A DNA stretch of 64,000 bases from Antedon bifida (GCA_963402885.1 OY727098.1:19888717-19952716); one strand, 5' to 3'; counted from the stretch's first letter, positions 1 through 12,000 are shown. The notes: generated by a model from the sequence alone, not told the origin. Made by a program: numbers and translations.

Positions 1-863
1 TATGCTTCAAACCGGTCTTTAACACTGTACTCATTCACAGCGGGGTTCACGCTGCTTTCGCACCGTCATTTGTTAAAAACGGTCATTTTTTGTCTTTACA
101 TCGCCATAACTCAGGAACTACTACTCCGATTAAAAATTGCCTTACACTACACTAAAGCTTAAATAATAGTGGATATTATGATTATGATATACTTTAACTA
201 AATCAGAGAAAAAAAAACCCGGACAAATTATGTTTTAAAACATCCACTTAGTAAAACGCTTTCAATATTTCCGACAACAAAGAAGTAAAATTATGAACAA
301 TATTGTTTGACGGAACTTGTTCCTAATATTATTGGGTCCCTTGTTTCTTACACTGTTAAAACACACAGCAAAGGGTGGGGGGGGGGGGGTGATTATTTTA
401 TTTCATTGCTTGTTAGAAGCTGAACACTTTTGGCTCAGCGGGTTTTTTTGCTTGCCTCGTCCGTCCGTTCCTTCATTTTGTTCATTCTGTTCGTTGCGGT
501 CATTCTGTCCTTTCGTTAATCTATCCTTCCATGCACATACAGTATCACTGTTATCACATACTATCTATCATTCAACCAATGAAGGAAGAGTGAGTAACAA
601 ATAGGAAAACATAATAATTACACACTTATGGTTAAATAAATATACCAAAAGCTTTAAACAACAAATTACAAAAGAGTTTCGGTTCAATTGTAAAGCACTT
701 GAAATTTGACTTTGAATAACAATACAATTTAGAATTCCTTTCTATTTCCACAATAGGGCCTACCTACCAGTAGCTAGTAGTAGACTGAAAACTTTGCATA
801 ACAATTGGATTACGTATAATCGACCGAGGTGACGTACTATTTGTTTAGGCCTAACGTCGTGAT
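1..863. other. Non-coding stretch, no recognisable gene
   Basis: AT-rich sequence with an uninterrupted G run at about 375-390. The short open frames here have no domain-like composition and no convincing splice context. The missing 5' exons of the ZYG11-type gene (its leucine-rich repeat half) were looked for here and not found. Confidence 0.5.
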
Positions 864-871
864 CTTCATAC

Positions 872-1487
872 GGTAACGGGACGATTCGGCCCTGAGACGA
901 TTCGGCCCGGGACGATTCGGCCCTGGGACGATTCGGCCCGGGACTATTCGGCCCGGGACGATTCGGCCCTGAGACGATTCGGCACACTTAAATTTATCGG
1001 CTTTGATATGCATTTTATAAGCATAAAATAAGCTTTTTCCCCAAACTTTATTTCCAGAGAAACTATGGGGTAGTACTACTAGGGATAAAGATGCAATAAA
1101 GCAAACATTTTAAAACATTGTCGAAAATGTGATCAATTTTTAGTCACGCGAACGATGTAAACAAGTTACGCCCTCTGTTGGCCGCTTGGCGAATTCACGA
1201 AATAAACAAGGTTTTCGTAGTAATAAATTGAATATAAAATTACGTTTTTTTAGTAATTTATTATATATATTATATCAAAATTGTCAATATAAATAAAATA
1301 CGGATTGTTAAACACCTTTAAAAACTTGATAAATACCCAAAAAAATGAATATGAATTTGGTCTAAAGTGAGACGTTTCGGCCCACAAAGTGGGACTATTC
1401 GGCCCAAAAGTGGGCCGAATCGTCCCACCAAAAGTGGGCCGAATAGTCCCGGGCCGAATCGTCTCAGGGCCGAATCGTCCCTGAACC
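872..1487. mobile_element. Foldback/MITE-like element with tandem-unit termini
   Basis: The left end (about 878-985) is seven head-to-tail copies of a 15-bp unit, GGGACGATTCGGCCC with variants such as GAGACG and GGACTATTCGG. The right end (about 1370-1483) carries the same unit in reverse complement. The outermost bases also pair imperfectly (GGTAACGGGACG against GGTTCAGGGACG reading inward). Both sides are flanked by CTTCATAC (864-871 and 1488-1495), which looks like an 8-bp target-site duplication. The 380-bp centre is AT-rich with no coding potential. Termini made of tandem units in opposite orientation are typical of foldback elements. The superfamily is unknown; an 8-bp duplication would allow a hAT-type mobiliser. 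Confidence 0.75.
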
Positions 1488-1528
1488 CTTCATACGATAT
1501 TTAGCGAAGAATGGCACTTTTTTAATAG

Positions 1529-2431
1529 GTATTGATAAGCCCGTATAAGACCACAAAATCTACCAGAGGTTGGTCAGAACATGATTTACTCAAAGTAGCC
1601 GAGGAAGCCAATATTGCAAACGTAATGGATGACACATTTAGAGACTTTCTTTCCGAATTCAGTAATGCTTTTCCTGGAATTAAAACACTGGAATTGAGAT
1701 TTCTTCTACATGACTGTTTACCGTTAGGTGTATTAAGTACTAGCTCGGGAATGGGTTTATTTACAGAACTCAACGATAGAGGCCATATTGCATACAATAA
1801 TGTTAACATAATGTCAGAAATTGCGGACCTGACAGAAAATGTTTCTGCCAAAGGCAGTGTTAATAAATACAAAGGAGGAGTAGGTATACAGTTTGAAAGT
1901 AGAAGTGGTGAGGCAAGTATTTCTTCATATCGTAAAACGCTTTATAAAGCAATGGTTAACATCACGGAACATGACGGTGGTGATTTAGGAAACTTGATTG
2001 GGTTCTATAATTTGAAACCATATGGCTTCAACAATAAATGGGATGTCGTATTTCATTTGGAGAAAGAATTACACTTAACCAATATTCAAACGAGTATAAA
2101 GACATTTGCTACAAGGTTGAATGAAAGGGCAAAACGGATATTACTGGGCCAAACTGATGATGAATGTCGAACCCAACAAAGTGCTGGTGATGGAGGAGCA
2201 CACTGTTCTTCATCACCAACAAAATTAACCACACCTGATCAGCAAGTTAATGGGGCTACTTGTAGAGATGGAGTTGGAGACTCTGAGATAAAAGATCAAG
2301 AGCAAGACTCTATATTTCTAAAATTTGTAGACTCACTTACAAAAGAAGTTGATATCGTTTATACTATGGTATGGTTTCTTCTATGCCTGCATGTACTGAA
2401 TAGTTTGTTCCTTTGGTTAAGTGAACAATAG
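1529..2431 (+). CDS. Tandem death-effector-domain protein with C-terminal membrane segment (exon)
   Basis: Open for 300 residues from a splice-acceptor-like site (TTTTTTAATAG ends at 1528) to TAG at 2429. There is no ATG at the start of the open part; the first in-frame ATG is near 1625, so this is probably a last exon with its start upstream or outside the window. Residues of about 33-105 have the death-effector pattern: an amphipathic helix, then LRFLLHDCLPLG, then GLFTELNDRGHI and a final helix. Residues of about 133-205 look like a second, weaker copy (YRKTLYKAM, then WDVVFHLEKELHL). A polar acidic linker follows, and the last 25 residues contain a hydrophobic stretch (VWFLLCLHVLNSLFLWL) suiting a tail anchor. 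The domain call rests on pattern memory. No clear polyadenylation signal lies before the transposon at 2476, so a retroposed or truncated copy is possible. Confidence 0.55.
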   Translation, partial: VLISPYKTTKSTRGWSEHDLLKVAEEANIANVMDDTFRDFLSEFSNAFPGIKTLELRFLLHDCLPLGVLSTSSGMGLFTELNDRGHIAYNNVNIMSEIADLTENVSAKGSVNKYKGGVGIQFESRSGEASISSYRKTLYKAMVNITEHDGGDLGNLIGFYNLKPYGFNNKWDVVFHLEKELHLTNIQTSIKTFATRLNERAKRILLGQTDDECRTQQSAGDGGAHCSSSPTKLTTPDQQVNGATCRDGVGDSEIKDQEQDSIFLKFVDSLTKEVDIVYTMVWFLLCLHVLNSLFLWLSEQ

Positions 2432-3420
2432 TATATGAATATAGGCCTATTAAACTTAAATTAAACTGACATGAATAGTAGAGTAGAACTAATGAAAAAA
2501 AGGGGCCAACCTCAAAAAAATTGCAACAAAAGGTTTTTCAACGGATTTTGGTAGTATTGGGTGTACTAAATAACAGAAAAAAAGTCTCAAGAATTTTGAC
2601 CACCGGAAAGTGGTTTTTTTTCAAGATGGCCGCCAAAATAGATAAAACGTTAAAATGTCAATACCTCCTAAACTACTTGGTCTATTGATATGATTTTGGT
2701 ACCAAAATACTCAGAACATACATATTTATATTTGCCCTAATAGAACATTTTGGCCAAAAATGACCGGAAATGCTATTTCTTGCATGTTTGACCTTTGACC
2801 TTGATATGTTGTATCTTGGTAACAACTGACCGTAGGGAAACAAATTGTGACTCAAATTGTTCAGAATGTACATATTTACATTTATTGTAATGAGACATTT
2901 TGTCAAAAAATGGTTAGAAGTAAAGGTTATTGACCTTTAACCTTTATCTATGTAGAATGTCCATATCTCGGCAACTATGTGTGGTAGAGATTTAAAATTG
3001 GGCTCTAAATACTGAGCATATGCTTATTTATATTTACTCTAATGAAACAGTTTGACAAAAAATGACCAGAAACGACATTTTTTGATGATTGACCTTGATA
3101 TGCTATATTTCGATAATGACTGACTAAGACATACTATTTATGGCTCAATTTGTTCAGAATATAATTATTTTTATTTCGTATAATGGTCTAATCTACCCAT
3201 GGAATTAAGAGCTTTCCTGGGTAACTGTAATATTTATAAAGACTTTTAGAATATGAGTTCAAGTTCAAATTGTTCAGAACATACTGTATACATTCTTAAT
3301 AATAATAGTGAATAAAAAACCCGAAAAGTAAACAAAAACAAATATAATAATAATTTTTAATTTCTAATTACGGTATAGCAGCAGTTGATTGGATATTGTG
3401 CATGTATTTAGTACGGCTTC

Positions 3421-3960
3421 CTAAACAACTTTTTTAACTTCGTCTTCATCATCGTCATCAATCTCTCTATCTACGTTGTTCCATTCTTCTAGTTGACACA
3501 CTCCCCAAACTGAAGTACATGCCAATCCATAGCATCTACAACTGCAACATACAGTTTTACATCCAGTAGTACAGTTACAATGGATGATTTTCAAAAGTTC
3601 TTCTGAAGCAGCAGTTTCAATCGTCATTATTGGCACAAATGTTTTATTAAAAACTTCCCCGACTTAGTAGCATCCATGGTATTATCTTTCTTTATCCATT
3701 GCATGATTTGATAGTATACTCTAAGACTGTGACATTTTGTAGCAGATGAGGTTGGTGGTAGTAGTTGTTGAGGTTTGATAAATTATTTACCCTCAGCAAC
3801 TTTCTTATTAAACAGCTTGCATCTGTAGCTATTTGGGAAATCCAGTGACTTGGCTCCAAAACGAATAGACATGGCCTTTAATCCAAACTCCTCGATAGTT
3901 TGAAGTTTCTGATGCGGTTGAGTGAAACTATCGGCACACATCAGTGTCATATTCTAGGTT
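3421..3960 (-). pseudogene. Transposon protein fragment: central region plus CXC (tesmin/TSO1-like) Cys-rich tail
   Basis: Read on the minus strand from 3960, the sequence encodes QTIEEFGLKAMSIRFGAKSL, then PPTSSATKCHSLRVYYQIMQ, then a frame change or deletion, then a 71-residue open frame (3421-3636). That frame has a cysteine cluster, CNCTTGCKTVCCSCRCYGLAC, and an acidic tail. The PPTS..A.KYHSLRVY..QQW block followed by a CXC-type cysteine cluster is, from memory, a recurring uncharacterised invertebrate family tied to mobile DNA. A TAA interrupts it after KKVAEGK and the centre is shortened, so it is not intact. The Cys-rich part lies inside the inverted repeat, so a damaged copy occurs on the opposite arm. 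Confidence 0.6.
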
Positions 3961-4039
3961 ACTTTCTATCAATTTATTGATTTATTTGCCTTCCTAAAGA
4001 TGTCTTTAGGCTTTGAAGAGTGAGGGTGGAAACGGACTT

Positions 4040-4712
4040 CATATTTCATTACATCGTCTAGAGAGATTTGTCCTAACTGAATTTGATGGAAAGAAAGAAG
4101 AATTCCTGTCAAGGCATGAGAACAAACACAAATTTATCAACATGCTTTCATATGAGCTATAGAAAAAAGAGTGGAGTTGTGGCTTGATGGTTATGATGCT
4201 TGGCTACCACTCCAAGGGTCCTGAGTTCAAGTCCCGTCACATGTCAGGATTTTTTCTAAGGACCAAATTACTCCACTCCCAAAGACTTGTAATAAGACTT
4301 TGTTTACGTAGAGCATCTTGTGTATATGTTTGTCTTGTGAACCTCTGAGGGTCCCTAATGATCAGCAATAGCTGGATGGATCACCCTCATTAAATATGGT
4401 TTAAAAAAAAACAAAAAAAACGATGTTGACATTGCTCTGGCAACAGTTGAAGTCTCTGAACATAATACAGTAACTTTGATTGGAGAAGACACGGACTTAC
4501 TGGTACTTTTACTGTATCATGTAAATACAACAAACCGAGAAATGTACTTCAGATTAGACAAAGGAAAAGATGGGCCTACTAGAGTGATTAATGTAACCAG
4601 ATTGAAATCTGTTTTAGGATATAAAATCATCCATTGTAACTACTGGATGTATGTTGCAGTTGTAGAAGCTATGGATTGGCATGTACTTCAGTTTGGGGAG
4701 TGTGTCAACTAG
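4040..4712 (+). pseudogene. Transposon protein fragment: PIN/XPG-like motif, split by a SINE
   Basis: On the plus strand, residues like EEFLSRHENKHKFINMLSYE (to about 4158) continue after the inserted SINE with NDVDIALATVEVSEHNTVT (from 4420). Next comes GEDTDLLVLLLYH, then a jump to the Cys-rich tail start KIIHCN (about 4624), where small deletions break the cysteine cluster. A hydrophobic strand followed by GEDTDLLVLL resembles the acidic strand-loop of PIN/FEN1-like nuclease folds; this is inference. The piece between VLG and KIIHCN, expected to include the block preserved on the minus strand at 3640-3960, is missing here. Confidence 0.55.
4170..4420 (+). mobile_element. tRNA-derived SINE nested in element 1
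   Basis: The 5' part has Pol III promoter boxes at tRNA spacing: an A box TGGCTTGATGG (4180-4190) and a B box GAGTTCAAGTCCC (4223-4235). The 3' part, CTGAGGGTCCCTAATGATCA to CACCCTCATTAAATATGG, ends in an A-rich tail at 4403-4420. The 3' part matches a copy at 21354-21437. It interrupts the transposon reading frame between the codons for YEL and NDVD, and A-runs border both ends, as expected for target-primed insertion into an A-rich site. Confidence 0.8.
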
Positions 4713-5719
4713 AAGAATGGAACAACGTAGATAGAGAGATTGATGACGATGATGAAGACGAAGTTGGAACAGTTGTTTAAGATGCCATACTAAATACATG
4801 CACAATATCTAATCAATTGCTGCTATACCATAATTAGAAATTTAAAAGTTATTATTATATTTGTTTTTGTTTACTTTTCGGTTTTTTATTTACTATTATT
4901 ATTAAGATTGTATACAGTATGTTCTGAACAATTTGAACTTGAACTCATATTCTGAAGGTCTTTATAAATATTACAGTTATTTGATTCCCAGGAAAGCTCT
5001 CTATTTCATAAGTAGATTAGACCATTATACGAAATAAAAAATAATTATATTCTGAACAAATTGAGCCATAAAAGGTGTATCTCAGTCAGTCATTATCGAA
5101 ATATAGCATATCAAGGTCAATGGTCAAACATGTCGTTTCTGGTCATTTTTTGTCAAACTGTTTCATTAGAGTAAATATAAATAAGTATATTCTCAGTATT
5201 TAGAGCCCAATTTTAAATCTCTACCACACATAGTTGCCGAGATATGGAAATTATACACAGATAAAGTTAAAGGTCAATAACCTTTACTTCCAACCATTTG
5301 TTGACAAAATGTCTCATTACAATAAATGTAAATATGTACATTCTGAACAATTTGAGCCATCATTTGTTTCCCTACGGTCAGTTGTTACCAAGATACAACA
5401 TATCAAGGTCAAAGGTCAAATTGTCAGAAATGGTATTTCCGGTCATTTTTGGCCAAAATGTTCTATTATAGCGAATATAAATATGTATGTTCTGAGTATG
5501 TTGGTACCAAAATCATATCAATAGACCAAGTAGTTTAGGAGGTATGGACATTTTAACTTTTTATTTATTTTGGCGGCCATCTTGAAAAAAAACACTTTCC
5601 GGTGGTCGAAATTCTTGAGACTTTTTTTCTGTTATTTAGTACACTCAATACTACCAAAATCCGTTGAAAAACCTTTTGTTGCAATTTTTTTGAGGTGAAA
5701 CCTTATTTCTACTCTACTA

Positions 5720-6079
5720 GAATTAAATTATTTTCGAATTTTTTAAATATCTCTTTTGGCCTGATAAAGGATTAGTGTTATCTGAAATTTAGCATTTTTA
5801 TTTAGCTCTTTGTTTCTAGTATTTGTTTTTATCTCCATTGACATCTACACATGGATATCCAGGGCAATTTCATTTTTCTGTAATTTTCCTTGGATCTATA
5901 ATTAGGCCTACTGTATATAATATTATTAATTTGACAAACTTTGATTGGAAATATTATGTGAATTAGGTGCACTGTATGCTAAGCTACTCCAAACCAATTG
6001 CTTTTTAAAAATCATCATTGCCAGGATTTCAAGTCTTCCAACGAATATTTTTCTATAAAAAGTGTATGTGTCTTCGTAG
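5720..6079. other. Non-coding gap before first visible ZYG11 exon
   Basis: AT-rich; no coding signal seen. The last 30 bases carry a moderately pyrimidine-rich tract ending in TCTTCGTAG, used as the acceptor at 6079. It is presumably intronic, because the reading frame enters the next exon in phase 0. Confidence 0.5.
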
Positions 6080-9000
6080 GTAACAGGTCGTGTTACGGAG
6101 ACAAAGGTTCTTGAAGGGTTAAGGCGCTACATATGGAGTGCGAATTACGTACACACATTGCTCTGTCGTCTGGACAATTTAACTAAATCTTCGAGTGAAC
6201 CAAGACCAGATATTATAGAAGTAAGTTTATGTTCTTCAAATGATTAGTTTTATATTGAGTAGCCTACAATAAGAACAATAACATATCCGTATTTCATAAA
6301 GTTAAATCCGCAAATTATGTGGCGCAGCCAAAAGGTTAGACGGTAATTTTTTTCGAGGTGGTTACAATACTAACACATCCGACTGTAAGTCTTCTTGCTG
6401 TTATTGGCAGTTGTGTTAACATTGTCATGTTCAAGTGCGCGATTGAATTACCAAGATTTCTCTAAAAAATCTAATTTTCCAGTGTGTTTAGCCCCTTGTC
6501 CCAGTCTGTTAAGCTTCACTTAATATTGTGTAGGCTTACGTATATATATAGGTCTAGTAAATACACATACCGTAAAATCTCGAAATAAATTATTTCTCAT
6601 CAGTTTTATCCAAAATCACACGCTTAAGGGTGTAAAAAGTGATGGTCACCAGTACAGTTTCGCAATGAGGAACATAAACATAGGCCAAGAACGATTAATC
6701 CAGAGAAGTTCACTTTTCCTGTTGATTTGTTTTATTAACCTATAAACATATGTTTTAAGAAAACAAAATCACACTGAATTTCTCACCCGATTCTTTGATA
6801 AATGGTACAATCAGGAACTTGTAATTTATAATAATATATTATATAATACATACCGTAGACCTACATGTAGCTTAAAATACACAAGTAACAAGTTCACATT
6901 TAGACGTTTTCAAAATTAATGGATATTTTGGTTTTATTTTGAAAAGTGGGAGAATCGTGGGGACACAACATAAACAAGGGACAATCTCGCTAATAAAGCG
7001 AGACAGTTGGAATTTGGAATTTCCTAAATGATTGATAATGATTTGGAACAAATAAAATGAATATATGACACATACACGTACACATACATTAATAGATTTG
7101 ACATACAGTCATTTATGAATTTCTTTCAGCTTATGCTACGTTGTATGAGAACTCATAGTATGCATCTTGAAGTACAGAGGACAGCAAGGTGAGCTTTAAA
7201 AAAATACTGTATATATAACCAACTTTATTGTGCTCTTTTCTATGAGCAACGTCTTGTTTTAATGCAGCGAGGAATCTTTTTCAATTCCTCCCTAAAATAC
7301 TGTTTGAACTCATGTCGATTCGTCCGAAACCACAGGTAGAAATTAACACATGTTGATCTTATGTAGGCCTATTCTATATTGATTAGTTGTAGGCCTATAC
7401 GTGATAAAAATTGCAGTGGTCGGGTCTATTATACAGACCGGTCGTGAAAGTAAAACAGTCGTAATTAACTTAGGCCTACAGGTTAGATCAGTCAGAAACG
7501 CAACATAATTGTTGTTTATTTTTTTGTTTCAAAAGTGCCATACATGCGTGAGCTGCGATTAATCGTTAGTAAAACGAGAGAATGCACCATGATGTTTGTA
7601 AAATGATAATAAATCAGCCATATAAAAGGCAAATTACCATTTTTCTTTATCAATTTTAATCAATTTTCAGTGCTTGTTTATGCAATTTAACGAAACCTAA
7701 TGTAGTAGAAAGAGTTGATCTATCCATTTTGAAATCAATGGTTGAGCTTATTTTGCAAGCAATGAGAAACTTCCCAAAAGAGGAACAGGTACAGTATAGT
7801 TAACATTAATACATCTAAAAAATACAGTAGGCCTATACGTTCGTATAAAAAATGTGTTAATGATATACTAGACACTTAAATAAAACCACACTGACCATAT
7901 AATACCTAAAACGTGTGAATCTCGTGCTACAAAATGGTGTAGAAATACAATACTATAGTTATATAGTTTATAATATGAACTAAGCTATAACTATTCTTGT
8001 TTTACTTTAGCTTCAGAAGAACGCACTTATTGTCATGTTCAAGCGCCGAATAGTCCAGGAAGTGGTAAGAAGCTATTTGTAATTCTAAATCAAATACTGC
8101 TCTTTTTCTTCAATATTTATCACTGTAAAAAATATGCTTGTTTACCACACACGTACAGTAGTAGGTGCCATTATGGCTGCGTTCACCGTGCACCAATTAG
8201 TGGAGTAAACTTCCTCAAATTAGGGAAAGTGCATGTTTTCTTGGCTTGGTAAAACCTTGTTAGTGGGATATTTTATTATACCAGTTTCTATAGTGGTAGA
8301 AAAGTAACAACTAATGTCTGGGGAATCTGCAGGTTAAACAAAAATGTGAATTTAAGTTGGCTTTCCCTAAAAAACAGACAAATTTAGAAAGATTTTAAGA
8401 AATCACATATGCTTTTAAAAAAATGTATTAACATTTGTATTAACATTTGTCTTGATGTGAATTGTTTTGCTGCTTTGAATATAATTTGTACCTTGCTGCT
8501 TAAATAACTTGATTTTAACCAAATAACGAAACAAATAGACATCTTTAGCATTAGTTATGTCTCCTAAAAAAAGCAGATATATTTAGTAATAATAATAATG
8601 TCCAAATCATGAGCGCCGATTAGAAATACTATAATTACTATTGTTAAAAAAAACAAAATATAAGACTTCCTCTCTAACATTGCTATTGTAAAGCAAAACG
8701 TAGGCCTAAATCGGAATACAAATTCATTTTAATAAGAAAGTGAAATTCATTCTCGATTTCATTCATAATGCAAGGAGTACATATAAGTTTATTATAGAAC
8801 AATATACGGGTATGGCAATCCTTCATCAGCGAATGTGCAATTTAGTAAAATTCGAATGCATATCATGCCCTTTTTAAGCCCTCCGTGTAGATTAATCAAC
8901 AGATATAATAGGTAGACTACAGGTTAACTGTGTAGAAATGATTTTTAATCTCAAGCTAACTACGAACTTATTGACAGTTTTAATACAACATTTTTAGAAA

Positions 9001-12000
9001 CAGACTCATCTTTTAGTCTACATCCTCATAATGCAAGAAGCTTAACTAAACATTTCTCGGAAGTTACCGATTTCCTTTCTGCTGTGAACTTTAATTTTTC
9101 TGCTCTTTGCTTTACGGAAACTTTTTTTAATACAGACAAAACAAATTTTTCATTTTTTAACATCCCCGGATACAATTTACTTCATTCTTCAAGAATTTCC
9201 CGGCCTGGTGGGGGTGTCGCTATATACCTTGATCAGAAACTTCCATATACCAAACGTCCAGACCTGAGCTCTCTCATAGCGACTAATTCTGAATCAATTT
9301 TCACTGAAATTAAAACTGAATCTAAAAATATTATTCTTGGCGTAGTTTATAGACTAAAGGAAAAATCACTAAATGCATTTAACCAACAAATTACACAGTT
9401 ACTCCAGACAATTAACAGTGAAAATAAAGTCGTCTACTTATGTTATTAAAATTTAATACCCATGGACTGACATCGGATGTTATAACTACTTTGTTTGAAC
9501 ATTCTTTTTATCCTTTAATTAACAGACCCACCAGAGTGGTAAAAGTAAAAATCAAGATCCGCCCTCATATTTTAATGACAATAATACTAAAGTAACCGAT
9601 TCTCTGTTAATATCTAATAAATTCAATGATTATTTTACCAGCATTGGTCATAATTTAGCCAATAACATCGGTAGCCCAAGCACTAATGTAAATCTTTCAT
9701 CTTTCTTACCTCCTCCACTTAAAAATTCCTTCTTTTTAAATCCTATTCTAGAACATGAAATAATTGATTTAATCAACCTTTTGAAAGATAACAAGAGCTA
9801 TGAGTTTGATAATTTGTCAAATAAGGTAATAAAAGGCGTAGCCTTATTAATTCAAAACCACTTTGCCACATTTTTAACATCTCCTTTTGTAATGGTATTT
9901 TCCCTGATCTACTAAAAATGGCAAAAGTTATTCCCATTTACAAAAAAGATGACCCCCATACCTTTAGTAATTATAGACCCATTTCACTATTAACATGTTT
10001 TTCTAAGCTCCTTGAACGTTTAATCTATAATCGTCTTTATAATGTTATAACAAAGTACAACATACTCTGCCCTACTCAATATGGCTTTAGAAAAGGGTTT
10101 TCAACCGAATTAGCGTTAATAGACCTTTATGATAAGCTGCTCTACAAAATAAGGAATGTACAGTAGGCATCTTTTAGACTTAAGCAAGGCCGTTGACACC
10201 ATAAACCATGATATACTTTAAAAAAAAAATTATACACTTATGGTGTCAGAGGCCTTCCTCTTAAACTGATTTCAAACTATCTATCCAATAGACAGTTTAC
10301 TAACTTTAATTCAGCTAACTCAAAACTGTCACGTGTGCTCTGTGGTGTACCTCAGGGTTCTATATTAGGCCCTCTTCTCTTCCTACTTTACTTGAATGAC
10401 TTGCCAAATTCCTCTAAACTTTTAAAATTTATTCTTTTTGCTGATGATTCGAATATATTTTATTACTACAGCAACAAGACATCTCTATATCAAATTATTA
10501 ACTCCGAACTTGTTAAAGTTTCTAATTGGTTTAAACTCAATAAATTGTCCCTTAATATTTCTAAGACAAATTATTTTTTTTTTTGGACTTAAATCTAAAT
10601 TTTCCGATGACCATCGTTTACACATTGATCATAATAAAATCACGCGTCTCAATGAAACTAAATTTTTAGGTGTAACAATTGACTCTAATTTTACATGGAA
10701 GCCTCACATATATCGAATCAGTAACATTATCGCGAGAAACATAGCTATTATAAATAAATTAAAATCATCCCTTCCTTCTAATATATTATTAATTCTTTAT
10801 AACACTTTAGTTTTGCCTTATATCTCATATTGCAATATTTCCTGGGCCACCACTGTTGATAAATTTCTTAACTTATCTCCATGGGACAGTTACGAAACAA
10901 CACACATTGATAACATTTTTAGACTTCAAAAAAAGAGCATTAAGACTTTGCGCTTCCACTTCTTTCAAATCTCATACCAAATCCTTGTTTTATAAGTATA
11001 AAGTATTAAATGTTTACGACCTTAACAAACTTCAAACTTGCCTCTTTATGTTCCGCTTACATCAGAGTTCCTTGCCTTCCCAAATCGCTTCTCTATTTTC
11101 TAAACCCTATCATAGTCACAATACAAGATTCGCCCAAACCTATACTTCTTCTTTATTAACTATTTCAAATCTGAGACGTCACTCAATTCTATACTGTGGT
11201 CCCAAATTATGGCACTCACTACCTTTCTCTCTCGTTAACAAACCATCAATTACTAGTTTCAAACTAAATCTTAAACAATCACTGATCACTGCATATGACG
11301 ATTAATTCATAAATAATTAAAATGCTGGTAAATCTTTCTTTACTAATAGTTTTTTAATGTCTTTTTATGAGCTCGACTGATTTAAGTCCTTGTCTGTCCG
11401 GTGTTTCGCTTTTTTCTTTTTGGGTTTTTTTTATATTGGTATATATGGTTTTTCATTGTCCCAACCATTCATTTTTATTACTGCAGGGAGTCTAGGCTTA
11501 AAGTTTATTTGTTTGTAACAAAAAACTTATCTAGGCTTCCTTCTACACATGCTTTTTACTATGTTACATCTTGTGTAGAAAATTGTTTAATAAACGAAAC
11601 GAAAACGAAACGAAACGAATCTTTTCTCTCTTTTTGTGTGTGTGTAAACCTGTACTTGCAGTTCAGCCGTGTGCTGCAATAAGGAATATTAAAAAAATAA
11701 AATAAAAGTAAATTTATTATCATCAATCTAAACTATTTATGTAAACTGTACAATAACTACAGACTTGGGGGCAAGTCTAGCGCCAACATTGCAACATTTT
11801 ATATTTTTCCTTAGATTATGGTAGTTCATACCGACTTCCATTTTTTCCGTTATAGGATATGGATTACTTCCAGGCTTGTACAATGACGATAAACTGTCTG
11901 TTTTCATTTGATGACCAGATCATGACGAACATGGCACTAGTTATCAACGCATCCCTAATACAAAGAATATCAACTAAACAAACATCTGAATTTTGTACAA

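Larger units (their letters stand above)
2476..5719. mobile_element. DNA transposon with about 1.1-kb terminal inverted repeats (element 1)
   Basis: The arms 2476-3592 and 4624-5719 are imperfect reverse complements. Landmarks on both sides are AGATGGCCGCC, CTCAAGAATTTTGACCACCGG and the run from the acidic tail to the Cys-rich coding segment. The outer ends read TAGTAGAGTAGAA inward and are flanked by GAA on both sides (2473-2475 and 5720-5722), suggesting a 3-bp target duplication. Each arm contains several diverged copies of a roughly 150-bp repeat with AGGTCAAAGGTCA and a CCGGTCATTTTTGGCCAAAATG-like core; element 2 at 41-44.6 kb has the same repeat. Partial coding segments lie at 3421-3960 (minus) and about 4040-4712 (plus). 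Confidence 0.8.
8950..11620 (+). mobile_element. Degenerate CR1/L2-like non-LTR retrotransposon (LINE)
   Basis: It lies in the sense direction in the ZYG11-type intron 8065-11855. An apurinic-type endonuclease part begins near 8960 (NARSLTKHFSEV, then CFTETFF, then GGGVAIYLDQ to 9449). A shortened linker follows (INRPTRVV, then SNKFNDYFTSIGHNLANNIG). Reverse transcriptase starts near 9917 (KVIPIYKKDD, NYRPISLL, QYGFRKGFST), with GVPQGSILGPLLFLLYLNDL near 10343 and the catalytic FADD box at 10437-10448. A C-terminal tail ends at 11305. Stops and at least four frame changes make it dead. The 3' end is a run of CGAAA-type units (11594-11619) and not poly(A), which suits the CR1/L2 group. The 5' end is truncated. 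Confidence 0.9.

Noticed and set aside
317..604. 95-codon open frame on the plus strand
   Set aside because: No domain features, runs through a poly-G tract and has no splice or conservation support.
5234..5524. 96-codon plus-strand frame and its minus-strand partner at 2682-2906
   Set aside because: Both arise from the internal repeats in the arms of element 1; the same pseudo-peptide (ISGHFWPKCSI) appears in each copy, reflecting repeat structure and not a gene.
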